Of a DNA stretch of 64,000 nt, positions 1-10,320 are shown one piece after another. The notes beneath the pieces were generated by a model that was not told the origin of the DNA, made no database searches, and worked only from the letters and a program-made list of their open reading frames with translations. This stretch comes from Flammula alnicola (lineage: Eukaryota; Basidiomycota; Agaricomycetes; Agaricales; Strophariaceae), in NCBI GenBank assembly GCA_015499995.1, contig JADNRV010000050.1:248001-312000 (forward strand). The letters run 5' to 3'. Each line of letters opens with the position of its first letter. The stretch's first letter is position 1. The position numbers were made by a program, and so were the translations under genes.

Positions 1-543
1 GGGCGCTGACGCTTCCAGAGCCTCTTTCGACCACTCTCCTTTGTCTTTCAGGTTAGGGTCGACGTTTTCGTCCGTGGGTTCTTCGACGTCCCATCTCCTC
101 TTCCGCTTCGTCCCCGACGACTCCTTCTCCTTGTTCATGGCAGCAAGCTCCTTGGCGGCAGCCTCAATCTCCTCGCGAGGCGGCGTTTTGTCAAGGTCCA
201 TCTTCATCTGATTTTCCTCCCTGTCCTTCCTCTGTTTCTCTTCAATCGCCCTCTTCACTCTCTGTTCCTCCTGCTCCAACCGAGACAGCCTCATAGCATC
301 TTTGTAACCACCTTCTACGACTTTTCCATCTCCGCCTTCCTTGAATGCATCGGCACTATCAACGGCCTGGCGGTTGAAGCGACGGTTGTGGTAGTCGGAC
401 TGCCTGGACGCGATTTGGCGCTTGGAAGTGGTCTCAGCGAAGGGGTCGATATCTTCTTCCTCTGCAAGGTCATGGAACTCTTGGAGAATATCCTTGGGCA
501 CTGTGTAGGAGTCAACCAACCTGGGAGAGCCCGGAGATGACAT
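1..543 (-). CDS. Splicing factor 3B subunit 1 (SF3B1/Hsh155)-like, N-terminal part, cut by window edge
   Basis: An open minus-strand frame runs from an ATG at 541-543 to the window start, so the HEAT-repeat body lies outside. The visible 181 residues show the SF3B1 N-terminal signature: a DPFAE stretch near residue 33, an IASRQSDYHNRRFNR segment (compare the family's IADREDEYKKHRR), a DAF..GG element, a YKDAMR..RLEQEEQRVK helix and a KRKRRWD motif. In the family KRRWD-type motifs precede the U2AF-like ligand motifs. SF3B1 is the scaffold of the U2 snRNP SF3b complex and clamps the branch-site helix. Oddity: the acidic segment that normally precedes DPFAE (about 80 residues in human) is absent from this frame and I could not find it upstream. 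It may sit in an unrecognised 5' exon, or this may be a shortened start. Confidence 0.7.
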   Translation of the reverse strand, partial: MSSPGSPRLVDSYTVPKDILQEFHDLAEEEDIDPFAETTSKRQIASRQSDYHNRRFNRQAVDSADAFKEGGDGKVVEGGYKDAMRLSRLEQEEQRVKRAIEEKQRKDREENQMKMDLDKTPPREEIEAAAKELAAMNKEKESSGTKRKRRWDVEEPTDENVDPNLKDKGEWSKEALEASAP

Positions 544-1849
544 TATACCTCGTTTTTTGCGTTTGGAAACAGTTGTTTGGATGGCGGTCAGTGACAAGGA
601 GCAATTCCGAGTGGATGACCAATACGACTGGTAAATATTCCCACGCCTTTCAACCCTATAAAGGCAACTATTTTTTATTCTGTGTTGTCGTCTTCCACTC
701 TCACATGAGTTCCCTTCGAGTCATGGCATGTCTTTTGGTGAGTCTATGTTTCAATTCTTTCAAATGATGATATCATTGCCGCCCCAGTCGTAGCCATCTG
801 ACAATGGTCATGACGACTCGGTACAGCACAAGCCAAACAGTTGCACCACTGACTCCTTTTTTCGAATATCTTGTCGAAATTCATCGTGCTTACTCTTCCT
901 TCTTTCACAGACCTTCTTCCTTCAAGTTCTTCCCCGAGTCATTACTTCGGACATGCAGTAGTTTTGGAGTCAAGTGTGAGTCCTTTTCTTGTATGACTCT
1001 GAAGATGAGAACATATATCACCAACCTCCGGAGCCACGGCGATGGGGAAAAACAATACAAAAAATACTAAGAACAGCCAGCTGATCTTTCCTTCTCCTTC
1101 ATCTGGAAAGTTTTGGACACAGGCTGATGTGTTCTATTTTTCTAGACGTGTACCAATTTCATTCGTTCAATTTTCTCGTCTAGTTCTTCACCTCGTCTTG
1201 TCATTTGTCCTTTGTATTACCTGCCCCCAGTCATGATCAATAAAAAAAATTACCACCCCGGAGACGCGTCTGAACTCCTCGCAAAATCATTCGGTCTGAA
1301 GAAATTTTCCATTCTGAACCTACTTGAAAACAAAATAACGGATTGCATAGTGATGTGCGACGGACAGTAAAGCTACGTATTGTACAGGAGACAGTGTAGT
1401 GGACGTACGAATAACACAATGATCAACTAATATGTACTAGACTTGATTCAAGTCTTCGACCAAAAAAGATATTCCAAGTGATCATGGACGAATGAATGAA
1501 ATGAATACGGAAAAGCAACAGTCAGGATAGATCGATACAAGTCCTGCTGGCTGGCCATCAACATCAACCAACTTGAAATTGAAGGAGAGAGAAAGAAAAA
1601 GAGTTCGAGCTCGAGACCCGTGTCATCACCCATAACCCAAGCCCCGCTATGTAATGGAAGGACGCGTTCATATCAAAAGTATATAAAAAGTCGTTGAAGA
1701 TAAAACGAGACAAAGACAGTATCCAAGTCAAAGAGATAAAGTCAATATGGGCTGATAGATAACGTCGTCGCATTGTCGTAAAATATAGAATCGAGATCGA
1801 GATCAGAACAGACGAGAAACAATGCACCTTTGCCTGCACGAAAAAAAAA
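544..1849. other. Intergenic region, no gene recognised
   Basis: Between the SF3B1-like start and the tail of the forkhead gene I see only short frames without family features. The part next to 543 should hold the SF3B1-like promoter and, possibly, a missing 5' exon. A poly-purine stretch lies near 1580-1620. Nothing else stands out. Confidence 0.5.
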
Positions 1850-1994
1850 CCAAAACGAAAAATGACCGCCACTTGGCAGGACTATCGTATTTAGGACTGT
1901 CATAAAGGAGCGAGTACGAAAACAAAACCCCAAAACGAAAATCACCACCACTTGGCGGGACTGTCGTATCCAGGGCTGTCATAAAGGAGCGAGC
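1850..1994. repeat. Two-unit tandem repeat (~70 bp) at the 3' end of the forkhead gene
   Basis: About 1855-1918 and 1931-1993 are imperfect copies of one unit. Both contain CACTTGGC, a GACT.TCGTAT core and GTCATAAAGGAGCGAG. The copy at 1931-1993 encodes the last residues of the forkhead protein (SLLYDSPGYDSPAKWW, then stop). The other copy lies just past the stop and in another frame would read SLLYDSPKYDSPAKW, so the coding end of the gene was duplicated into the 3' UTR. Confidence 0.8.
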
Positions 1995-4911
1995 CTCGCC
2001 CCTTGCCAAAGATCCCGGCCGGGCTATCATCGTACGCCCTATTCAGCTCGTCGTCGAGAATCGCACGAGGATCATGAGGGTCGAAAATCGAGCGCGAGCC
2101 CGGCGTGCGGAACGGCGACGCACCCAAGCCGCCAATCGGGGTCCGGAACGGCGAGTCGCTCGAAGACCCGAACACGAGCCTCCTCGGCGTCACCGGATGG
2201 CCAAAGAAGACATTCGTGTTCATGGTCGGGTTCGAGGGGACGCGCATGCGCGGCGTCCGCATCGGGTCCTCGTCCTCCTGGTCGTGCGAGACGTCCAGGG
2301 GCTGCACGCCGCCGCTGTATGTGGGAGGGGGGTCGAGGTTCGATTTGTAGTGGGCGAGGCTTGCGGTGGGGCTCATGTGCAGGCCTTTGTGGGAAAGAGG
2401 GGTGCGGATGGATGAGATCTGGTGGGTGCTTCGCGGAGGAGTGGAAGGCATGTTCAAAGAGGAAACGGGCGTGGATGGACGACCTGTGTCGTCTGATTTG
2501 GTGTATGTTTGCTTAACGCGACAGTTGAGAGTAGGAGAAGTAGGAATAGGGGGGAAGGCGGAGTTCTGCATGACGACGTTTAGTTCGACGAATGAAGTAT
2601 ATTTATTGCCGACGCTTACCTTGCGACTGGCTCGCTTTTTCTTTCCCTTCTTATCGAGGAGAGAAGAGCCGTCATCTTTATCAGAGTCGTTGTCAAAGTT
2701 CAGCAGCTCGATGCCTGGCTGCAAAAGCCCTTCCTTCGGCGACTCGCCCCAGAATCGCACGGGGCCTAAGAGCGAAGTGTTGAAAATACTGTCGTCGTCG
2801 ACATCGTTTGAGGATGGGGCATCAATCTCGGGTTTATTAAGCAAGTTGGCGACAGTAACGCTGACAGAGGCGCTGATCTGGCACAAATCACTCTGCGCAC
2901 TAGCAGACCGCCCGTCGTGCATGTCAATATCGGCATCGCTAGTGGCAGGCAAGGAGGAAGGAGGACTCGAAGAATTCCGATTCGGGGTTAATTCCGGAAC
3001 AGAAGAAGAGGATATTGAGGAAGAAATAGAAAGGATCGAGGGAATTGGCGATAAACGACTTTGGGGCGAAGGAGGTGAAGGATCGGTATCCGTGATGGGT
3101 GTATCGTTTTCTTTCGTAATAGGTATGGAGGAAGCACCACTGCTGTTATTCACAACTCTATTGAATGCAGCTGTTGGAGGTAATGGAGGGAATATGACTT
3201 CCGTTGGGAATCCTTGAGGTTGCTGAATGCAACTCTCGTAATAAGGTTGATGATGAGGTGTAGGTCGTGTAGGAGGAAATAATGGATGAGAGGTAAGAGA
3301 GGTCGGTCCCATAAATGACGATTGTAGGCCAGACTCAGAAATTAGCATGCCGGCAAAGGCCGCCTCTTTCCTGATTTTCTTGGCCTTTCGTCCGTCCGCA
3401 GCGTCGTCCTCGTCCACGCGTTTCCGTGCTTTCGCTTTGCCTTTCGAGCCACCAGCTAGCTTCTCTTTGCCGTCGTTGCCATTTATATAGTCCTTGCACA
3501 AGTGCTTTTTGAAACCACCATCCTTAAAGCACTCAAGGTCATGGTCGTAGATGGCCCAAAGTGTCCTGCCGACTGAGCGATCTCTTGGAACTTTACGGAA
3601 GCATACGGTCGTGCTCAAGACGTGGCGTATGCTGTTCATCCAAGTCGTTTCGCCGCGCTTGTAGTGCGGATACACTATTGTAATCCAGTCATAAATTTCT
3701 TGCAGGGTGAGTCGGTGTTCCGGGGATGATAAGATCGCACGGCCGACAAGAGCCGCGTACGATAGGTCGGGTTTAGTAGACGAATAGGGACCAGGAGGAA
3801 GCTTATAGGGTAGGCTATCGTATTCGTTCTCGTCGGGAGCAGGACCCATGGGACCAGGAGAAGAGACGAGATTAATACGGCGGGTGGGTGAAGACATGGG
3901 AGATGACGCAGGAGGGGGCGAAGACGGAGGCAGAGGTGATGTCGTCTTTTTACGAGATGAAGATTGTATACGCTGAGGTTGTGGGGTTATAGGAATGGAT
4001 GAAGAGGAGCTCGCTACTGGAGGTCTATATGCCATTGGCATAAAGTGCGGGTATGCAATATACCCTGGATAAGCATAGTACTGAGGCAAAGGCTGACTCT
4101 GGGGGGGATGTTGCGCCACAGGACGCGTGGGAGTCGGTGTCTCAGTTTTACATGTCGTGTCCTACAAGATATTTAGAGGTGTTTCATAAGACAAGAGAAA
4201 AATAAACACCTTATTAACAGCCTTGCGTGACACTGAATCAGTGCTCAGATTCGTGTGGTCTCGATAATATTTGCTTTTCTGGGGGGTCACAGGTGGAGGT
4301 TCGTTGATCTGGGAACGCTCGATCAGCGAATGGTGGCAGGTACGCGTTAAAACACGTCGACTGACCTCTGTAGTGGCATTAAGGGCTCCTTCGGCACCTC
4401 CAGTACCAGTAATACGCGGGTCATCGCGTGATTGCGTGGAACTGGCGAGGCTTTGGCCAGAATGGGACGCGTTACTGGGGGACGGGGAGGGGGGATGTGG
4501 CATATTTCTGCTAGATTCGCGTTCCCTTCCCCTGCGGCTCCTTCGCTGCCTCCTCTGTCTCTCTATTACCATTTCCATACTATCCATGCGGCGGTGAGGA
4601 ATTTCGGTGTCATGAGGCTCAGGCTTGACTGGGGTAACAGGTGGTGGGGTACCATCACGGAGGGAACTGGAGCTTGCGCGGGACATGGAACGCGCCAACG
4701 ACGACGAGGAGCCTACAGATCTTGATCCCGAGCGTAAATCCGATCCCGACCGTGCTCTGTACTCGTTATCGCGCTCGAGAACGCGTGGAGGCAAGGAACT
4801 GTCCGCTGTGAGAAATTGGCGCATCTGGTCGCTTCGCTTGTTCAGATCTTCACGCGTTATTCCAAGTGTATGGAGGAGCTGAGATATGGGAGACACTTGC
4901 GTGTCTGTCAT
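1942..4911 (-). CDS. Forkhead (winged-helix) transcription factor
   Basis: Exon 1 (4911-4210) begins at an ATG and joins exon 2 (from 4161) across a 48 nt intron in phase 0, giving a protein of over 900 residues. A second clean intron lies at 2566-2619 (54 nt, GTAAGC...ATGCAG, branch GAACTAAAC). A third is possible at about 4306-4362 (GTCAGT...CCCAG). The forkhead domain starts at about residue 360: KPDLSYAALVGRAILSS, then LTLQEIYDWI, then the recognition helix TWMNSIRHVLS and CFRKVPRD, ending with a WAIYDHDL wing and basic KKHLCKDY. The family binds DNA and activates or represses transcription, in fungi often of cell-cycle or ribosomal genes. The rest is Ser/Pro-rich and disordered, with KGKAKARKR and KKGKKKRASRK as likely nuclear signals. 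The exact paralog group is not determined. Confidence 0.85.
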
Positions 4912-5441
4912 GGTAACTGAAAGGCGCCGCAGCAGTGTGGGTTGAATTATTGATACAATTGTCGTGTCTGAGTGTGCGAGAGGAACTGCGAGAAGGGCGG
5001 ACGAAAAAAAAATGGAGGCCTAACACCAGGAGTACTGTATTGAACCTGATATCGCAGGTAAAAGAAGATAGTCGGGGCACAAATACAGAAAGCGAGTAGT
5101 AGAAGAGAGGATTGAAGGCAGCAAGGGGAGGGGAGGAAGAGGGAATTGACGTCTAGTCCAGATTGGGATGTGTACGATGATGCAAAACTGCAAACTCCGA
5201 CACAGCGAAAAAAACACTCAAAAACAATCCACTTTCATCTCACTTCGTGCCACCGCCGCTCAGGTACCTGAGAATCAGCGCCCACGGCAAGACAAATTGC
5301 TTAATTATTCCTATCCTACATACACACGATTTACAATGTATTCTGGGTATTTTTCACTTCAAATCATATCACAGTTTCGACTATCATTTAGGGTACGAAT
5401 TCTTGATGGATAAACGTCATTGTTATGAACCCTGAAGGAAA
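4912..5441. other. Spacer: upstream region of forkhead gene, 3' flank of ligase gene
   Basis: Both neighbours are on the minus strand, so this stretch of about 530 bp holds the forkhead promoter and 5' UTR and the ligase 3' UTR. I see no coding signal in it. Confidence 0.5.
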
Positions 5442-8400
5442 TCAATAATTAAAACAAGGCTCACCATCTTCGTCCAACAGGGTCTCCTCGTCCAAGCACG
5501 CTTGAATGTACTCTGAAATCACAAGATGTCGCCGTTTGGGTCTTAGAAATATTCGTCAGTCCCTATCACCCGATAGAAAACGACGACGACGTACTTGGAA
5601 GTGCGCTTTATCAACTCGAATCGTCGGCTCTCATCGCGTTTGTCAACGACAACATGTGTTAGCTTGGGTTCATCGAGGTCAACAATTTTTCCGCCATTCG
5701 CTGTGATAAATTTCGTTATTTCGGCGAAGCTAGGACGTAAATTAAGTCAGTCAAGAAGGCCGAACGTCAAGAGGAAAATAGTACTTCTTATTGATATCCT
5801 TCTCATGTTTAGATGTCTTGACATTCATTCCGTTCTTGGCCGCATTCTCTGGAGAATCCAGATAAAAGCATCTGTAGATGGGTTGAGTCATAAGTATAAT
5901 GAATCTCAATAGCGACCCACAGATGTTTGAAGATGTGCTCCTGGTCATACTCCATAGCACTCTCGCTTTCGCCCATTTTTAGATCGCCATCCTCCTAATA
6001 ATACGGATGAGTATTGTCTCTTCGCATCGAAGTCTGGTGTATATGTCCTACCTCAGGTTGTTTGCCAGCAGCTTTCGTAGATGTCGAAGCTTTCTCAACA
6101 TTATCCGTCTTGACCTCAAACCAATCATCTAGATCAACTTCCTCTTCAGGTTCTGCCACATCAGCGTTTTCAGAGTCGGCTTCAGTCACAGAGTCTTCGT
6201 CAACATCATTCTCAGCAGAAGGGCCTGCCCTCTTGTCCTCGACCTTGAACCACTCGGCAAGCGCTGGATCCATGGCTTCGTCCTCCTCGACCTTGGGGAC
6301 GATCTCTTTCTCAGGAGGGGTCATGTCCGCGTCTTCGTTTGCCTTCGCTGAAGTCGATGCCTCGGCAGACGCAGGTTCGGCGGCAGTAGTCTCGTCCTCT
6401 TCTCCTCCCAAGTCATAATCGTCCGTCACCATCCGTGAATTCGTAGCATGGAAGAAATACCTGATACAGATTGACAAAGGTAAGTCACTTTGTGCACCAA
6501 ATAAAAATAGCAATCGCACTTCTTCCGCATGGGCAGCCTTTCACCCTCTTCAATAGAATCTACGATCCAGTTGGGTTTGATAATGTCGACTGCGCCCTTG
6601 TCGATGAGCAACTTGAGGTCGTACGCTTTTGGAGCAAAACCAAAACGTCAGCGGTCTTTCCTGGAACGAGGACACGGACGTAGAAGAAGACTGGTACTGA
6701 CGTGTGACAGTTCCTCCATAAACGACGAAGAGTTCGGGTTGATTAGTCGCGATTTGTGCACAGGTCCCACCATTGGCGTAGATCCTAGGTGACGAGCAGT
6801 CAGCGACAAATGTTTCGTCTCAAGATCTACTGGATAAACACTCACTGTTTCGACAAGGTTTTTTTGTCTTCATCGCCTGTTCGTGATTTGGGGTCGGACA
6901 TAACAACTGTTGGTATATACATATTGGTTCCGTTCTATGATGATCAAGTATGGTCAACACGTACCAAATTTCATGTCTTCGAAAATGTTGCTTTCTACTC
7001 TGACGCCCTTCATCTTCGGGCCTTGATACTGTGGAAGAACAGTTGCCTGGTCGGAAAAAAACTTTAATACGATAGATCCAGAACATAGACCATAATGTCC
7101 ATACCTTTTTGGCTACGGTTTTTCTCTTCTTTTTCGTAACACTGAACCCATATTAAAAATAAGTGCCGATTGTGCAGATCACAATTACGATGAACTCACC
7201 CAGCATCGCTCTCCATCTTCCTCTTCCGTTCGGAGCGCAAGCTCTCCAAGACGGCTGATCACTTGGTCAAATCTCATTAAATTGACAGGAAAAGGGTACC
7301 TACACGAAGCCGACATGCAGTCCGCGATGCTGAGATCATCTCGAATGCTCAGAGCACGAGGAAATCTCATCGTAAATCCCATATGATATTGGTCTAGAAT
7401 AATACATAAATAAACATAAGTGGCGCTAATATAAAGACAGAAGTTGAAATTTTTTACCTGAAGGTGTGACTTCCGCCGCCTTGACTTTAATGATGAACGA
7501 GCTAGAAGAGATCGTTAGCAAGCTCGGAGGCACAAAGGACGATAGCTACAACGACCGACTCTTCAGGGTTGAGATAGAGATCTCCTTTGTCGTCCTGGCC
7601 ACGCTTTGCGGTTTGCAGGAACTCAGGCGGATTCTTCGGATCCCAAGGTTTCCAGGGCTTTCCCCGTATCCAGACATAGTCGGCAAACGATAGACCGGTG
7701 CCTATGCGGACGAAAGTGCTGTATCTGATCAAGGCGTCAGTTTTTTGAAGGACAGAAGGGATGAATGTTCATCTCACTTTGGCTCTTCATCGTCATCGTA
7801 GGCAATTCTATCGTCGAAAACAGCGCAAACGAGAGTGGATACGCCTCCAGAGCGTTTGCCGCTGCCGTAGTTGCCAGCTACAGGGTGTCTCGAATAAAAG
7901 AAAGTTTCGGCGAGGTGTGAAATTTGACGTACCGACAACGAGAACGTCGACGGTCTCTCCCATATTGTCCTATTCAGTTGATAAACATCTGGGTCTTCAC
8001 GTTTGATGAAACACATACCATATATTCAGGCTTCACCTTGATCCAGTCCATATTTCGTCCATTGAGGACATACTTGGACAGCGGATGCTTGATGACAAGA
8101 CCCTCTCCTCTAGCAGCCATGACTTCGTCCATCCTCTCTCTGATATCTTTCGCGGTTTTGCCTTTGTATTCAACAGCATACTCGATTCGCCCTTGGATTT
8201 CCTTCAGACAATTGCGCATGTTCTTCTTCCGAAATGCAGTTGAGCGATGGAGAAGGGATTGGCCGTTGAGATATAGGAGATCGAATACTTTGACTATGGC
8301 AAAATAAATGAGTATTTAATAAAGATGAGTAAAGAAAAGGACATACAGCACGGACGAGGATTGTGTTCCTTTTTCGACTTATCTATAAGGCAGTATAATA

Positions 8401-9974
8401 TCAATATCAAGTCCACTAGTCACATTTAAATATCATACCAAGAGCTGCTGTCTTCAGTGTTCCGAAAGGTAAATTGCGTTCTGACACAGGATCCCACACC
8501 AGCATCTCTCCGTCCAGAATGATACTGTGGATAAAAATCAGCGGTAAGCCAAACTTTTCTATGAATATATCGTACTCATCCACACGAGGATCGAAAGCTT
8601 GGTCAATGAAGGGCGTTAAACTGCCTGTGCCAATATGTTTTCCATAGAGGTAAGTGTAATCCTTTCCTTTTCTGACAAAGAGCTTGAACAAAACAACAAA
8701 ATTCATCTAGAGAAATAACACACCGAGAGCAGTAGAAGTATTCGTTTCCTCGCTTGTGCAACTGCATTCTCTCTCCGTCGAGCTTCTCCTCAATGAAAAA
8801 TTCGGAGCCACCCATCTCGCGCACGGTGTCTTCGATCTTTTTCGTTGGACGTTTGCATAGCATTGGCGCAAACGCGTGGAATAGCTGCACAGCTTTGTCC
8901 TACAACCAAATCGTCAGAATGTGCCAAAAGATACATGGTCGATATAAGCTCACTTCAGCGTTCAATCTGAACGAGGGGTCCCAAAGTTCATATGCCACCT
9001 TCTTGAGATCTGAGCAGGTGTTATACAGATCTTGTGCGTCTGGATGAAAGACGGAGAATACTGTGGTTTCCTTGACTGATATGACCATATCTTTCGGCGA
9101 TATTCAGCAGAGAATCTCAAAATGGTACAATGATTGAATACCTTTCAGGATGATACGGACGATCCACCGTTGCTCTTCAGGTGTGGTACGGTTGTAAATA
9201 CGTTGCAAGATCTTCGACTGCACATCTCTGTTCACAACCCATAAGGTAAGAAGAAAAACTACGGGGAAAAACACATACTGCTTGCCCATACTCTTCGAGA
9301 GTTCATCGAGGATGTCATTTAAGTCATCGATAGACAGAGAACCTTCGATAACTGATGAACGCTTGCTGACGACTTCATATAAGACAGTTGGAAAGTCTCC
9401 GGACGTTTTCTGAGCATAAATAAAGCGTTACATTGAGAATGCCACGTTAGATACAAAACGCATACGTCGCGTTCGGTAGGTTTCTTCCAATTGAGCAGAC
9501 GAATGGCATCAGGGTCCCTCATGCCCAGAGGAATGAGCTTGATATATGTCTTGGCCAGATTCTTCTCCTTCAGGCCATAAACTGCGCGTTCTCTGTCTTT
9601 CTGACCACACACAACACAGGATAAGAATGGTTATCCCAAGTGCAAAGAACGAGGCTGAATACCTGGGGAAGAATGAGACGCAAAACGGGGTAGAGATCGT
9701 AGCCCTTCTCTTGCCGCCAATGCTGAATATGAATGATGAACTCAGGGAGTCAAAGAAATGGATAAAAATCATACAGTAAACCAGGCGCCAAGGAGCTTCC
9801 TTCGTCTGTCTTGCTTCCTCTCGATCTGCAATTTCTCAAAAAGACCAACCAGAATGCCAAATGGGGCGCTTGCAATATTTCAGGTGGAGGTGGATATGTA
9901 GGTGTCTCCATTAAAGGCGCTGCTTGACCAGGCGAATTTGGAGCAGAAGTGGGCGCTGGCGTTGGTTGCATCAT
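5442..9974 (-). CDS. LIG4: DNA ligase IV (ATP-dependent, non-homologous end joining)
   Basis: About a dozen short exons in order. The DNA-ligase N domain starts near 9865 (PFGILVGLFEKLQIERK, then DRERAVYGLKEKNLAK). The nucleotidyltransferase domain holds motif I EEKLDGERMQLHKRG near 8790, where Lys is the AMP-accepting residue, followed by YFYCSR, GTGSLTPFI, ILDGEMLVWDP and GEGLVIKHP. The OB fold carries WIKVKPEYM and VVAGNYGSGKRSGG. BRCT1 covers about 6840-6430 (IKPNWIVDSIEEGERLP) and BRCT2 ends near 5470 (HLVISEYIQACLDEETLL), stop TGA at 5442-5444. The enzyme seals double-strand breaks with its XRCC4/Lif1 partner, which binds the inter-BRCT linker; here that linker is long and acidic (about 6040-6420). 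Oddity: the first coding segment (ATG at 9974) and the N domain are in different frames, joined at a GGGG run (9863-9866) with no obvious intron. Confidence 0.88.
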
Positions 9975-10320
9975 GATGTCTGGGGCGTTGTCTTGAACGT
10001 GAAATATGGAATCGCACTGGTGGATAGGATGTCAAGTGGTTGATAATGATTATGTGCTTTTATTACTTCATAGACGAGGTATAGAAACTAAGGAGAGAAG
10101 CGGTCGTGTTGGCTGAAATAGATTCAAGTTGGGATTGAGTCAAAATAGAACCTCGTGATATCAATACGGTTGCGACGCGTTCTTTGTCCTTGTTTGATTT
10201 CTGCCTTTCGTGACTGACCGCATGTCAGGCTGCTTTCCAAGTCCCTCGATATCCAGCTCGTCTTTCAACCATGTCAGCCACAAAATTATCTCTTCTCTCT
10301 GACCATCTATTCTCTTCGCC
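9975..10320. promoter_or_regulatory. Shared divergent promoter region, ligase IV / Gin4-type kinase
   Basis: The ligase gene is read leftward from 9974 and the kinase gene rightward from 10321, so about 345 bp must contain both promoters and 5' UTRs. I see no clear TATA box. The stretch just before the kinase ATG is pyrimidine-rich (about 10260-10320), as is common upstream of fungal start codons. Confidence 0.5.

Noticed and set aside
2366..3217. 283-codon plus-strand frame
   Set aside because: It lies antisense to the forkhead coding exon, is Ser/Glu-rich as a mirror of that low-complexity protein, and has no features of its own.
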